47,078 nucleotides of DNA from Dehalococcoidia bacterium (GCA_012959765.1 DUCO01000010.1:100406-147483), one strand, 5' to 3'. Shown: positions 16,845 to 25,140, counted from the first letter of the stretch. Made by a program: numbers and translations. Notes: generated by a model from the letters alone, not told the origin.

Positions 16845-17648
16845 TTAGAACCCGAGTAATCGCTGTAAATTCCCGCCTTTGACTTTCGCACGGTCATCTT
16901 CCGACCAGTGAGCAAGGTGTGTATCGACAATTTTTGGCGTTCCGCTTCCCCAGACCATGCGACCGGGCCCGAAAGCATCGGCAACCCATCGACTGAACGG
17001 AATAACGCTTTCGTAGAGTGGTTCGTCATCCGCGTAGTGGTTGAGGCCAGAAAGTTTCATGTACACATTTTCAAGCTCGCTCAATCGCATCACGTCGGAA
17101 TACTCTGGCGGAGTCCCGTACTTGGCTTCGGCCATATGATCGACCAAAACTGGGAATTCTGGGAATTCCCATGCCAATTTAGCGACCTGCGCGGCGTAAT
17201 CAGGACCAATGTGAAGTTCGATTATCAGACCAAGTTCGCCAGCTGATTTCCATAGCTCACGAACGTTTGAATCATTGAACGAATCTAGATAGTCACGTTT
17301 GCCTTCGTGGGCATGGAATCTGAAAGCGACCAGAGAATCTGAATATTCGCTAACCAGCTGCTTCAGTTTTGCCGGAGCTTCGTCGTCTTTCGGATACAAG
17401 AGAGCGGTTGTTTTGAAGAGGTCGGGGCGAGCAGCGACGCAATCGAGGGCCAGTCTGTGATCGTCACCGTAAGGCTCCGGGTGAACTAACACAGCGCGAT
17501 CGATGCCCTCTTCTTCCATCCGAACCATGTAATCGGCAAGCGGATCGGCAGAACGCATTTCGGGTTTTGGGGTGTATGCAGCTCGATCGTGGAACGGATA
17601 GCGTTCGGTGTTTGAACTGAACATGTGTACGTTCCATTCGATAATCAT
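16845..17648 (-). CDS. Amidohydrolase-related protein with altered metal site
   Basis: 267-residue TIM-barrel protein of the Amidohydrolase_2 group, recognised by VLVHPEPYGDD, LVAFRFHAHEG, LGLIIELHIGPDYA, PVLVDHMAEAKYGTP, NVYMKLSGLNHYAD and the C-terminal GPGRMVWGSGTPK. Two usual metal ligands differ: the N-terminal HxH reads NVH (MIIEWNVHMFS), and the GSDxP Asp is Gly (GSGTP). The enzyme may be metal-free, use another mechanism or be inactive. ATG 17648 is chosen because the barrel starts there; the longer frame to 17702 has no family support. Probably part of the neighbouring catabolic set. Confidence 0.78.
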   Translation of the reverse strand: MIIEWNVHMFSSNTERYPFHDRAAYTPKPEMRSADPLADYMVRMEEEGIDRAVLVHPEPYGDDHRLALDCVAARPDLFKTTALLYPKDDEAPAKLKQLVSEYSDSLVAFRFHAHEGKRDYLDSFNDSNVRELWKSAGELGLIIELHIGPDYAAQVAKLAWEFPEFPVLVDHMAEAKYGTPPEYSDVMRLSELENVYMKLSGLNHYADDEPLYESVIPFSRWVADAFGPGRMVWGSGTPKIVDTHLAHWSEDDRAKVKGGNLQRLLGF

Positions 17649-18042
17649 TTTTACTTTCTGTCCCCTGGGTATCGTCCGCTGCGCTTGATCTGCTGAGAGC
17701 ATTCTGCACGCATCGGGCTTGAATTGCTTTCAACACTGTAGTGATACCGGTCTGCAAGCCGCGAGAGCGCTGACCCTACCAATAACGATTAACCGCATTC
17801 ACTCGTGGGGTTATTCACAATTATCAAGACTGACCATATCCAACAAATTGACGCTACCGGTTCCCGCCCATAGTATTAATGATTAATTCAACTCCCTGAG
17901 GGAATTTAGATTCCTATAGAAGAATCCTTCAGGTTGTCGGTGAATCAACGAGCTTCGGATCAGGAGCTGCTGTTGTCACTCCCGGCCGGACTGCCGGAAG
18001 TGACGTACGCAACTCCTTCCGTTGAGAGGTCCAGTCGAGAAA
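17649..18042 (+). promoter_or_regulatory. Long intergenic region: promoter and structured leader of threonine synthase
   Basis: A 394-bp stretch without a gene. A sigma-70-like promoter is visible: TTGACG at 17848-17853, a 17-bp spacer, and TAGTAT at 17871-17876. Transcription from about 17883 would give a 160-base leader with a TCCCTGAGGGA hairpin near 17893 and a larger one at 17976-18003 (TCACTCCCGGC, 6-base loop, GCCGGAAGTGA, one mismatch). No T-box consensus and no obvious leader peptide were found. Confidence 0.5.
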
Positions 18043-19272
18043 TTGTCAAACGTCCAGTCCCTGCGCTGTAAAGAGTGTGGTCGCGACTACCCACAAGAGC
18101 CGATCTATGTGTGCGATTTTTGCTTTGGCCCGTTGGAAGTCAATTACGACTACGACGCTATAGCCAAATCAATGAGCCGTGAGTCGATCCAAGACGGTCC
18201 CCTGACCATCTGGAGATACGACGACCTGCTTCCTGCCAGCCGGGACAGCGCTGTAGACATCGGCGCAGGCATGACCCCGCTGCTCAAGGCCGATAATCTC
18301 GGTAAAGAGCTTGGTCTAAACAACCTGTGGATCAAGAATGATGCGGCGAACCCAACTCACTCGTTCAAGGACAGAGTAGTTTCGGTCGCTGCCACCAAGG
18401 CCGTCGAGTTCGATTTCGACACGATTGCCTGCGCATCAACAGGAAACCTGGCTGGTGCGACGGCTGCTCACGGCGCCAAGGCCGGAATGAACACGATGGT
18501 GTTTATCCCGGCTGACCTCGAACGAGGCAAGGTGCTTGGTGCTGCCATATTTGGATCCGTAGTACTGGTGAACGGTAACTACGACGATGTGAACAGGCTT
18601 TGCTCTGAGCTTGGTGACGATCGACGATGGGCGTTCGTGAATATCAACATGCGCCCCTACTACTCTGAGGGTAGTAAGTCGATTGGGTACGAACTTGCCG
18701 AGCAGCTTGGCTGGCATGCCCCAGAACACATAATCGTGCCGGTTGCTTCAGGATCACTGTTTACGAAGGTGTACAAGGGCCTGAACGAATTTGCTGAGCT
18801 CGGAATCATCGATAACGCCAATACCAAAATGCACATCGCCCAGCCGTTCGGCTGTTCGCCGGTTGCAAAGGCGTTCGTCGAAGAGCAGGCCCACCCGAAA
18901 CCTGTTATTCCTGACACGATCGCCAAGTCGCTAGCAATTGGTTCGCCGGCTGATGGCTATTACACCGTCGGTATTGCGAATAAGACAGGTGGATCGGGCA
19001 CGATCGTTCCTGAGTCGAAAATTGCCGAGGGCATGAAGCTTCTCGCCGAGACCGAGGGAATTTTCACCGAAACCGCTGGTGGCGTGGTTATTTCCACACT
19101 TCGCCGACTCGCTCGTGAAGGCGTGATTGGTCCTGACGAAGAGACCGTTGCGTTGATCACTGGTACAGGCCTCAAGACACTCGAAGCTATCGAGGATTCA
19201 GTCTCGACAAAGACGATCGATGCAACTGTTCGATCGTTCGACGAAATTGTGATGGGCAGGGGAGTCAAATAA
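18043..19272 (+). CDS. thrC: Threonine synthase
   Basis: PLP enzyme converting O-phosphohomoserine to threonine; also the family from which sulfur-incorporating paralogues derive. N-terminal zinc-finger-like segment (RCKECGRDYPQEPIYVCDFC, four cysteines), then TPLLKADNLG, the PLP lysine in NPTHSFKDRV (about residue 109), ACASTGNLAGATAAHGAKAG (phosphate-binding loop region), YYSEGSKSIGYELAEQLGW and VASGSLFTKVYKG. About 409 residues. I prefer TTG 18043, giving MSNVQSLRCKECG as in relatives; TTG 18022 is possible. Its stop overlaps the start of the NIL gene by one base. Confidence 0.88.
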   Translation: MSNVQSLRCKECGRDYPQEPIYVCDFCFGPLEVNYDYDAIAKSMSRESIQDGPLTIWRYDDLLPASRDSAVDIGAGMTPLLKADNLGKELGLNNLWIKNDAANPTHSFKDRVVSVAATKAVEFDFDTIACASTGNLAGATAAHGAKAGMNTMVFIPADLERGKVLGAAIFGSVVLVNGNYDDVNRLCSELGDDRRWAFVNINMRPYYSEGSKSIGYELAEQLGWHAPEHIIVPVASGSLFTKVYKGLNEFAELGIIDNANTKMHIAQPFGCSPVAKAFVEEQAHPKPVIPDTIAKSLAIGSPADGYYTVGIANKTGGSGTIVPESKIAEGMKLLAETEGIFTETAGGVVISTLRRLAREGVIGPDEETVALITGTGLKTLEAIEDSVSTKTIDATVRSFDEIVMGRGVK

Positions 19273-19514
19273 TGCCTCTACGTAGAGTCAGATTCACGTT
19301 CCAGACTGAGCTCATTCAGCGACCGGTTATCTACGATCTCGGAATGAAATTCGAGATCGTTACTAACATTCGCCGAGCCGATGTGGGCCAGGAGACTGGA
19401 TGGGTGGTACTTGAACTTGAAGGCGCTGTCGAGGAGATTGAGCGAGGCCTTGAATGGGTCGCTGCTCAGGGCGTCGAAGTGAGCTCGCTGGAAGGTGATA
19501 TTCTCGCGGGATGA
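19272..19514 (+). CDS. NIL-domain protein
   Basis: 80-residue ferredoxin-like-fold small-molecule-binding domain, as at the C-terminus of the methionine importer MetN and in the methanogen protein involved in homocysteine synthesis. Pattern: RRVRFTFQTELIQRPVIYDL, VTNIRRADVGQETGWVVLEL, then IERGLEWVAAQGVEV. Whole protein is the domain. Its ATG shares a base with the thrC TAA, so translation is coupled. The NIL-thrC pairing suggests binding of a methionine-, homocysteine- or threonine-like effector, or handling of sulfur. That role is inferred. Confidence 0.85.
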   Translation: MPLRRVRFTFQTELIQRPVIYDLGMKFEIVTNIRRADVGQETGWVVLELEGAVEEIERGLEWVAAQGVEVSSLEGDILAG

Positions 19515-19640
19515 CCTCGGGCTGGCTGACATTGGTCGCCAATTAGCAACGATTTCAACTAATTTGCGTCTAACATACTTGTAGAAACTAATTGCCCTTC
19601 GCATTCATACGAGGGGATTCACGGAAAAACAGGAAAACTG

Positions 19641-19922
19641 ATGGCCGTTACAGTAAAAATTCCAACTCCACTCAGGAAGCTCACCAATGGTGAGACGAGC
19701 GTCAATGCTGATGGCGACACCATCGCTGCGATTGTCGAAGCCCTCGAAACAGCATTCCCCGGTATGCGGGAACGATTGATCGACGAATCAGGCGATCTTC
19801 GTCACTTTGTAAACATCTACCTGAATGGCGAGGATGTTCGGTATCTTGACGGACTGAACAGCGCAGTTGGCGACAAGGACGAGTTGAGCATCGTTCCAGC
19901 CGTTGCTGGTGGCCTGAAGTAG
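19641..19922 (+). CDS. MoaD/ThiS-family sulfur carrier, CysO-like
   Basis: 93-residue ubiquitin-like protein. It resembles mycobacterial CysO: VTVKIPTPLRKLTNGETSVN, then LRHFVNIYLNGEDVRYLDGL and a C-terminal ELSIVPAVAGG. CysO-type carriers are adenylated at the terminal Gly-Gly, converted to a thiocarboxylate and donate sulfur in cysteine or homocysteine synthesis. Here the Gly90-Gly91 pair is followed by Leu-Lys, so two residues would need trimming before use, as in carriers matured by a protease. It follows thrC and the NIL gene after 126 bp, with a terminator behind it. No MoeB-type activator or JAMM protease is in the window. Confidence 0.88.
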   Translation: MAVTVKIPTPLRKLTNGETSVNADGDTIAAIVEALETAFPGMRERLIDESGDLRHFVNIYLNGEDVRYLDGLNSAVGDKDELSIVPAVAGGLK

Positions 19923-19964
19923 CTCGTATGCGGTCGTAGTTCTTACTACCTGAAATAACAAACG

Positions 19965-19999
19965 CACCCTGCTCAGATTTTCTGGGGAGGGTGTTTTTA
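19965..19999 (+). terminator. Rho-independent terminator after the sulfur-carrier gene
   Basis: CACCCT (19965-19970) and CTCAGA pair with TCTGGG and AGGGTG (19988-19993) around a TTT loop, with one G-G mismatch, followed by TTTTTATT. It closes the thrC-NIL-carrier unit; the next gene begins 19 bp later. Confidence 0.88.
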
Positions 20000-20017
20000 T
20001 TCTCAGAGACAATATTC

Positions 20018-20768
20018 ATGAGAGCACAATTAGCCTCCATCAACTGCCAGAAGGCAAAAACCGAATCGAACCTCGTTGCTCACAAAGTTGTGGTGCGCGA
20101 TGCATTCGGAGGCTGACTGTGATCTGGCCGTGTTTCCTGAGATGTCGCTGAACGGATATCTGGATCCGAACGTTCACACAGAGAGTTTTCTCTATCTAGA
20201 TTCTGACGCTGTTCAGGAACTTGTGGAGTGTGGCGCGTCGCTTGGAGTTGATCTCCTTTTCGGAATAGTTGAGCGCAATCCACAGGGGAAGCCGTTTATC
20301 ACTCGAATCCACGCTTCTGGCGGGAAGATAGTCGGCGTTTATCGAAAGCGACATTTAGCCGACGACGAAGGCAGCTTCGCACAGGGGACTGATCCTTATC
20401 AAGGAAGAACTGCCGAAACATCTTTCGGCGTAGCGGTTTGTGCTGACTACTCTGTTCCAGATGAATTCGTTACAGCGTCTGAATCGGGTGCGAAAATCGT
20501 GTTTCATCCGTCGGCACCGGAACTGTACGAACCTCGGAGAACTGATGACGATTCGTGGCAGCGCGGGTTCGACTGGTGGCGAACGTCGTGCATCGAAAAA
20601 CATGGTCGCCATGCCCGGGAGCTTGGGTTGAGTATTGCAGTGTGCACTCAGGCCGGAGCTACATTCGACGAAGATTTCCCCGGTTGGGCTGCGCTATTTG
20701 GACCCGATGGCGAGATAGTTGCAGAATTGCCTGACTGGCGAGCCGGCACGCTAATCGTCGAGATCTAG
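20018..20768 (+). CDS. Carbon-nitrogen hydrolase (nitrilase superfamily), frameshifted near its N-terminus
   Basis: The family start MRAQLASINCQKAKTESNL is read from ATG 20018, but that frame stops at a TGA about 100 bp on. The rest (SEADCDLAVFPEMSLNGYL onward) is in the +1 frame and open to 20768, so the break falls near 20100. The full Glu-Lys-Cys triad is present in the second frame: Glu in FPEMSLNGY, Lys in YRKRHL, Cys in VAVCADYSVPDE. Combined length about 250 residues, normal for NAD-synthetase-type or amidase nitrilases. Either a sequencing error, a young pseudogene or recoding. If only the downstream frame is translated, it would start at TTG 20076 or ATG 20100 without the first strand. 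Confidence 0.75.
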
Positions 20769-20783
20769 CCTGCTAGAGGGAAT

Positions 20784-21890
20784 TTAGTCAAGAACGCTCG
20801 CGATGGCTTCTCGAACGATGTCTTCTGGCACGTCTCGTCTCGTGGTCGCTTTGCCGGGGCCTTCGAGAAGTACCCAGCGGATTGTTCCGCCCCGCGACTT
20901 CTTATCGCTTTTCGTGGCTTCGATTAGAGCGTCTACGGTTAGCCCTTTAGCAGTTGTCGGCAGGTTGTAGCTTTTGAGCACGTTTCGCTGGCGTTCAACC
21001 AGCTCTGAGTCGATCATGCCCAGTCGTTCCGCGATTCCCGCGGCGGCCATCATTCCGATCGCCACTGCCTCGCCGTGCAGGTAGGTGCCGTATCCAGAAG
21101 CTGCTTCGATGGCATGCCCCACGGTGTGACCGTAGTTCAGGAGAATTCGATCATCACCAGTTTCAAACTCGTCGGCCGAGACGATATCCCCTTTGATGGC
21201 AACACTTCGACGAATGGCTGCAACGGGCTCTTCGCCTTCGAGTGCGATCATCTGCGATGCTAGCCGTTCGAAAGTGTCCAGCAGTTGTGCATCCAGAATG
21301 AGGCCGTGTTTCACGGCCTCGGCCCAACCGGCTGCCATCTCACGCGCCGGGAGCGTTTTTAGATGCCCAACGTCCTGTAGAACCAGTTTCGGCTGCCAGA
21401 AGGCACCGAGCAGGTTCTTGCCCTTAGGGATATTCACACCTGTCTTACCGCCGATCGACGAATCGACCATCGCGGCAAGGCTTGTCGGAACATGCACCAC
21501 CGCAACGCCACGGAGCCACGTAGCAGCAGCGAAGCCGACAAGATCTCCGGTTACACCGCCGCCCATGCCCACAACGATGTCTCTGCGTTCGGCTCGAAGA
21601 TCCGCAAGCCATTCGTAGACGACCTGCACTGTTTCGAGGTTCTTGTTCGATTCACCAATTTCTAAAGCAAGAACGTGGGTTTCGTAGCCGCCGCGTTCCA
21701 GGGCCTCTTGCGCCCGTCGGATGGGGGTTGGGAACATCACTTCGTCGGCCACAAGGAAGACTCGCCCCTCAAGGCCTGTCTTCTGAAGCTCGATGCCGAG
21801 ATCGTCGACAACGTCACGACCAACAATCACCCGGTAGCTGCCCTGGGTGGTATTGACCACGGTCGCAAGATTTTGATCTGAGTTGGTCAT
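20784..21890 (-). CDS. aroB: 3-dehydroquinate synthase
   Basis: Second shikimate-pathway enzyme (DAHP to 3-dehydroquinate), NAD- and metal-dependent. Recognised by GMGGGVTGDLVGFAAATWLRG, VPTSLAAMVDSSIGGKTGVN, KNLLGAFWQPKLV, the metal ligands in GWAEAVKHGLI and LNYGHTVGHAIE, and YLHGEAVAIGM. 368 residues, normal length. Start lies four bases after the aroK stop, so the two are coupled. Last gene of a minus-strand run alaS-ruvX-aroE-aroC-aroK-aroB; 16 bp separate its stop from the converging carbon-nitrogen hydrolase. Confidence 0.96.
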   Translation of the reverse strand: MTNSDQNLATVVNTTQGSYRVIVGRDVVDDLGIELQKTGLEGRVFLVADEVMFPTPIRRAQEALERGGYETHVLALEIGESNKNLETVQVVYEWLADLRAERRDIVVGMGGGVTGDLVGFAAATWLRGVAVVHVPTSLAAMVDSSIGGKTGVNIPKGKNLLGAFWQPKLVLQDVGHLKTLPAREMAAGWAEAVKHGLILDAQLLDTFERLASQMIALEGEEPVAAIRRSVAIKGDIVSADEFETGDDRILLNYGHTVGHAIEAASGYGTYLHGEAVAIGMMAAAGIAERLGMIDSELVERQRNVLKSYNLPTTAKGLTVDALIEATKSDKKSRGGTIRWVLLEGPGKATTRRDVPEDIVREAIASVLD

Positions 21891-21894
21891 TTAT

Positions 21895-22455
21895 CTAAGA
21901 CTCTGCCATTCCGATGGCATTCCACGCCTGGACGATCGTTTCAGCTACCTGATCGTGAGATTTTCTCTCAGTATCTACCGTGATGTTCGCAACCGAGTAT
22001 GCCTCTTCCCGGTCGTTCAGCATGCTCCTGATTTTATCGACGGGAGCTTCATCACCAAGAAGCGGCCTCACAGCGCGGCCTCTCGGTGTTGCGGAGCTGA
22101 CCAATCGTTGATGAATCACTTCAGGGCTGGCACTAAGTCGAACGATCAACCCCGATGCTTCCATAACGGACCTGTTTTGAGGGCGAATTGGAACTCCACC
22201 GCCTGTCGATACGACACGACCTCCGCGTTTGGCGACTTCTTCGAGAATCTGCGATTCCATATCGCGGAAGAAATCCTCGCCATCATCAACAAATATTCGA
22301 GGAATCGACTTCGCCGCCCTGTCTTCGATCACGCCATCCATCTCGACGAATGGCCATTCGAGAATCTCCGCAAGTCTACGGCCGGATCGGGTTTTCCCCG
22401 TTCCAGATAGGCCGATGAGGTAGATATTGGGTTTGGGCCCGGAGTTGTCGGTCAA
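21895..22455 (-). CDS. aroK: Shikimate kinase
   Basis: Phosphorylates shikimate at O-3 with ATP. 186 residues with Walker A GLSGTGKT, the shikimate-binding Asp in FVEMDGVIEDR, Arg in DGEDFFRDMESQ, the Walker B-like STGGGVPIR and a lid region ending PLLGDEAPVDKI. Normal length. Lies between aroC (stop 22480) and aroB in the aromatic amino-acid gene run; 24 bp from aroC. Confidence 0.95.
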   Translation of the reverse strand: MTDNSGPKPNIYLIGLSGTGKTRSGRRLAEILEWPFVEMDGVIEDRAAKSIPRIFVDDGEDFFRDMESQILEEVAKRGGRVVSTGGGVPIRPQNRSVMEASGLIVRLSASPEVIHQRLVSSATPRGRAVRPLLGDEAPVDKIRSMLNDREEAYSVANITVDTERKSHDQVAETIVQAWNAIGMAES

Positions 22456-22479
22456 GGTATCGATTTCTTCAGATGCGGA

Positions 22480-23661
22480 CTAGCTGTTGCCGAACTTCTG
22501 GTGCGATTCAATGAATCCAGCGTAGTTGCGTTTGATTTCATCCAGCGAATCGCCGCCAAACTTTTCGAGCATGGCTTCGACTAGCACAAGCGCCATCATC
22601 GCTTCCCCTACCGGGCATGCTCGCGCCACCTGGCAGATATCGCTTCGGTTGTAGGCCGCTTCGACCACTTCACCGGTGTTGATATCGACTGACGGAAGCG
22701 GGTTTGTCATGGTAGCGATTGGCTTGATGGCGACGTTCACGACGATCGGGTTACCGTTCGACATGCCACCTTCAATGCCGCCAGCGTGATTCGAAATCTG
22801 CCTGAACCTGCGCGGGTCAGACGGGTCTGGCTCAATAACGTCTTGCACTTCCCTGCCCGGCTTACGTGTGTTCGCAAAACCGGTCCCGATCTCGACGCCC
22901 TTCACAGCGTTAATGCTCATCATGGCTTGGGCAATCCGGGCATCGAGTTTGCGATCCCAGTGAACATGACTGCCAAGTCCAACCGGAACACCGAACGCGA
23001 CTACTTCAAATACTCCGCCGATCGTGGTTCGAGCGACCTTGGACTTGTCGATAGCGGCCTTGAAGCGTTCATCTGCCCCTGAATCCGATGCCCGAACTTC
23101 GGAGGCCTCAACAACGTTCCAGTCGACATCTTCAGTAGCGACATCTCGGCCGTCCTGATCACCAGTGGCGACTGCGCGAGAGTGAATCGATATCCCGATT
23201 TCTTCGAGTAAGCGGCGTGCGATGGAACCTGCTGCCACTCGAGCGGCCGTCTCTCTGGCCGAAGCGCGTTCGAGTACATTTCTGAGATCGTGCTGGACGT
23301 ACTTCAGCGCTCCGGGAAAATCAGCGTGACCCGGGACGATTTTTGTGTGAACCTTCTTGTCGACATCATCGTCTACAGCGCCGATTGCCATCGCATCGGT
23401 CCAGTTGGCGAAGTCTTTGTTCTCGATCCACATAGCGATCGGGGATCCAAGCGAGATGCCGTGTCGAACGCCCGAACGAATGTCGGCGCGATCCTTTTCG
23501 ATCTTCATCCGACCGCCCGAGCCGTAGCCTTTTTGCCGCCGAGCCATCTGTTTTTCGATGTACTCCTCGGTTATTTCGAGTCCGGCGGGCATTCCCTCAA
23601 CAATTACCGTGAGGCCAGGACCGTGTGATTCACCGGCCGTCAGGTATCGAAATGTCGTCAT
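22480..23661 (-). CDS. aroC: Chorismate synthase
   Basis: FMN-dependent anti-elimination of phosphate from EPSP to chorismate. Opens with FRYLTAGESHGPGLTVIVEGMPAG, then RRQKGYGSGGRMKIEKD, GHADFPGALKYVQHDLRNVLERASARETAARVA (catalytic and FMN-binding), and ISNHAGGIEGGMSNGNPI and RSDICQVARACPVGEAM. 393 residues, usual for the bifunctional or monofunctional bacterial forms. 159 bp of non-coding sequence separates it from aroE upstream, so an extra promoter there is possible, though none is obvious. Confidence 0.96.
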   Translation of the reverse strand: MTTFRYLTAGESHGPGLTVIVEGMPAGLEITEEYIEKQMARRQKGYGSGGRMKIEKDRADIRSGVRHGISLGSPIAMWIENKDFANWTDAMAIGAVDDDVDKKVHTKIVPGHADFPGALKYVQHDLRNVLERASARETAARVAAGSIARRLLEEIGISIHSRAVATGDQDGRDVATEDVDWNVVEASEVRASDSGADERFKAAIDKSKVARTTIGGVFEVVAFGVPVGLGSHVHWDRKLDARIAQAMMSINAVKGVEIGTGFANTRKPGREVQDVIEPDPSDPRRFRQISNHAGGIEGGMSNGNPIVVNVAIKPIATMTNPLPSVDINTGEVVEAAYNRSDICQVARACPVGEAMMALVLVEAMLEKFGGDSLDEIKRNYAGFIESHQKFGNS

Positions 23662-23820
23662 TCGTTTTGCTTCTCGTTACTTTTTGGACTATTTAGCGAT
23701 TGTTGGGCCAGACGTGTGTGTGGCGAATTAGCGTTGGATGTGCTCCGCAGCGACGTTCTCCGTCACAAAATCGAAAGATTCAGGCATCGATTATAGGCAG
23801 TTGCCAGAAACTATATTCGG

Positions 23821-24672
23821 CTAACTGGATCTCAAAGCCTTCTCGATTGCAGCAAACATGATGTCGACTGGAGCCGATTTCCCCGTCGCCATCTCGAATC
23901 CTTCGATTCCCTGGAACACGAGCATCGTCATCCCACCCGCTGGAGTGCCACCGGCCTCTTCGACCTCCCGCAGGAATTTGGTCTCGGGTGGGGCGTACAC
24001 GGCGTCATATCCCACCGTATCGGCGGAAATCATGTCGGCCGTTGCTGGGGTCGCGAGTTCTGCAGGCCCACCAGCCATGCCGAGAGAAGTCGTATTCACC
24101 AGCAAAGTTGCGTAGGGCACGTAGTTTGCGAGTTCGTCACGATCCATGCCGATGGCAGTGGGTTTGAAACGCCCTTCCGAGAATTCTGATGCCAGAATCT
24201 GAGCCTTCTCAAGAGTTCGGTTTGCGATGGTGAGTCGGGCGACACCAGTTGTTTTCAGGGCGTAAACAATCGCTCGTGCGGCTCCTCCGGCTCCAAACAC
24301 AACTGCATCAACGCCTTCGGGGTCGAAACCAGCCTTTTCCTTGAGCGCTCGAAGAAAGCCAGTACCGTCGGTGTTGTGACCAACAAGCTTGCCATCGCGA
24401 TTGAATATCCAGTTGACTGCGCCCACAGCTTCGGCAGCCTCGGTGAGTTCGTCGACTAGAGGCATTACAGCCTGCTTGTGCGGTAACGTAACGCATGCGG
24501 CTATAAAACCCTCGGCTCGGAAGGTAGCGACCTTCGCTTCGAGATCCTCGGGGGCAACATCCCAGGCTTCAAACGTTTCTTTGATGCCGAGTTCATCGAG
24601 GCCAGCCTGTTGGAATACAGGTGATTTCGTGTGCCCGATGGGGTGTCCCATTACGCCGATGTTGCTGCTCAT
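23821..24672 (-). CDS. aroE: Shikimate dehydrogenase
   Basis: NADPH-dependent reduction of 3-dehydroshikimate. Substrate site: MGHPIGHTKSPVFQQAG, catalytic Lys in VTLPHKQA, Asp in GHNTDGTGFLRAL; cofactor site: VVFGAGGAARAIVYAL and ANRTLEKA; C-terminal GGMTMLVFQGIEGFEM. 283 residues, normal. Starts 25 bp after the ruvX stop within the alaS-to-aroB run. Confidence 0.95.
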   Translation of the reverse strand: MSSNIGVMGHPIGHTKSPVFQQAGLDELGIKETFEAWDVAPEDLEAKVATFRAEGFIAACVTLPHKQAVMPLVDELTEAAEAVGAVNWIFNRDGKLVGHNTDGTGFLRALKEKAGFDPEGVDAVVFGAGGAARAIVYALKTTGVARLTIANRTLEKAQILASEFSEGRFKPTAIGMDRDELANYVPYATLLVNTTSLGMAGGPAELATPATADMISADTVGYDAVYAPPETKFLREVEEAGGTPAGGMTMLVFQGIEGFEMATGKSAPVDIMFAAIEKALRSS

Positions 24673-24697
24673 ATCGCTCCGTTGTTCGATCTAATAT

Positions 24698-25138
24698 TCA
24701 ATGTTTGTTCGATATCGACTGCATGTACGAGTCGAGGATAATTGCTGCAGATGCCGAGTCAATCTTGCCCCGCTCTTTACCGCGGGCTTTCGATGGCGAT
24801 TTTCCAGCAGCCCTGAGAAGGGAATGGGCTGCTACAGTCGTCATTCTTTCATCCCAGGCGATCACCTGAAGATCGGTAGTTTTCCGAAGCCTGGCGCAAA
24901 ACGCGTTGACTTTTCGAGCCGCTAGACCCTGTGATCCATCGAGAGAAAGCGGTAAACCCACGACTATTCCTCGAGCCTCGATTTCAGTCGCAATCTTAGA
25001 GATGTTCTCTGCGTCTGCCAAACCCGCAGCTTTTATCGCTTCGATAGGAGTCGCGATCGTGCCGGTCGGGTCGCTGATAGCAAGACCGATTCTGGCATCG
25101 CCGTAGTCAACTCCGAGCAGGCGTCCGGTGTCAGCGAT
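24698..25138 (-). CDS. ruvX: RuvX/YqgF Holliday junction resolvase-like protein (pre-16S rRNA nuclease), non-canonical start
   Basis: RNase H-fold nuclease thought to trim pre-16S rRNA ends and/or resolve junctions. Conserved parts: RLLGVDYGDARIGLAISDPTG with the catalytic Asp, IVVGLPLSLDGSQG, DERMTTVAAHSLL and IDSASAAIILDSYM. Between the upstream in-frame TAA and the catalytic motif there is no ATG, GTG or TTG. The best candidate is ATC at 25138 (146 aa), six bases after GGAG inside the end of alaS; CTG 25120 is the other option. The first standard start (TTG 25021) would delete the active site. The gene begins three bases past the alaS stop. Confidence 0.85.
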   Translation of the reverse strand: MADTGRLLGVDYGDARIGLAISDPTGTIATPIEAIKAAGLADAENISKIATEIEARGIVVGLPLSLDGSQGLAARKVNAFCARLRKTTDLQVIAWDERMTTVAAHSLLRAAGKSPSKARGKERGKIDSASAAIILDSYMQSISNKH

Positions 25139-25140
25139 AG

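Noticed and set aside
17883..18042. T-box or amino-acid riboswitch in the thrC leader
   Set aside because: No T-box core sequence, no terminator/antiterminator pair with T-run; only unexplained hairpins remain.
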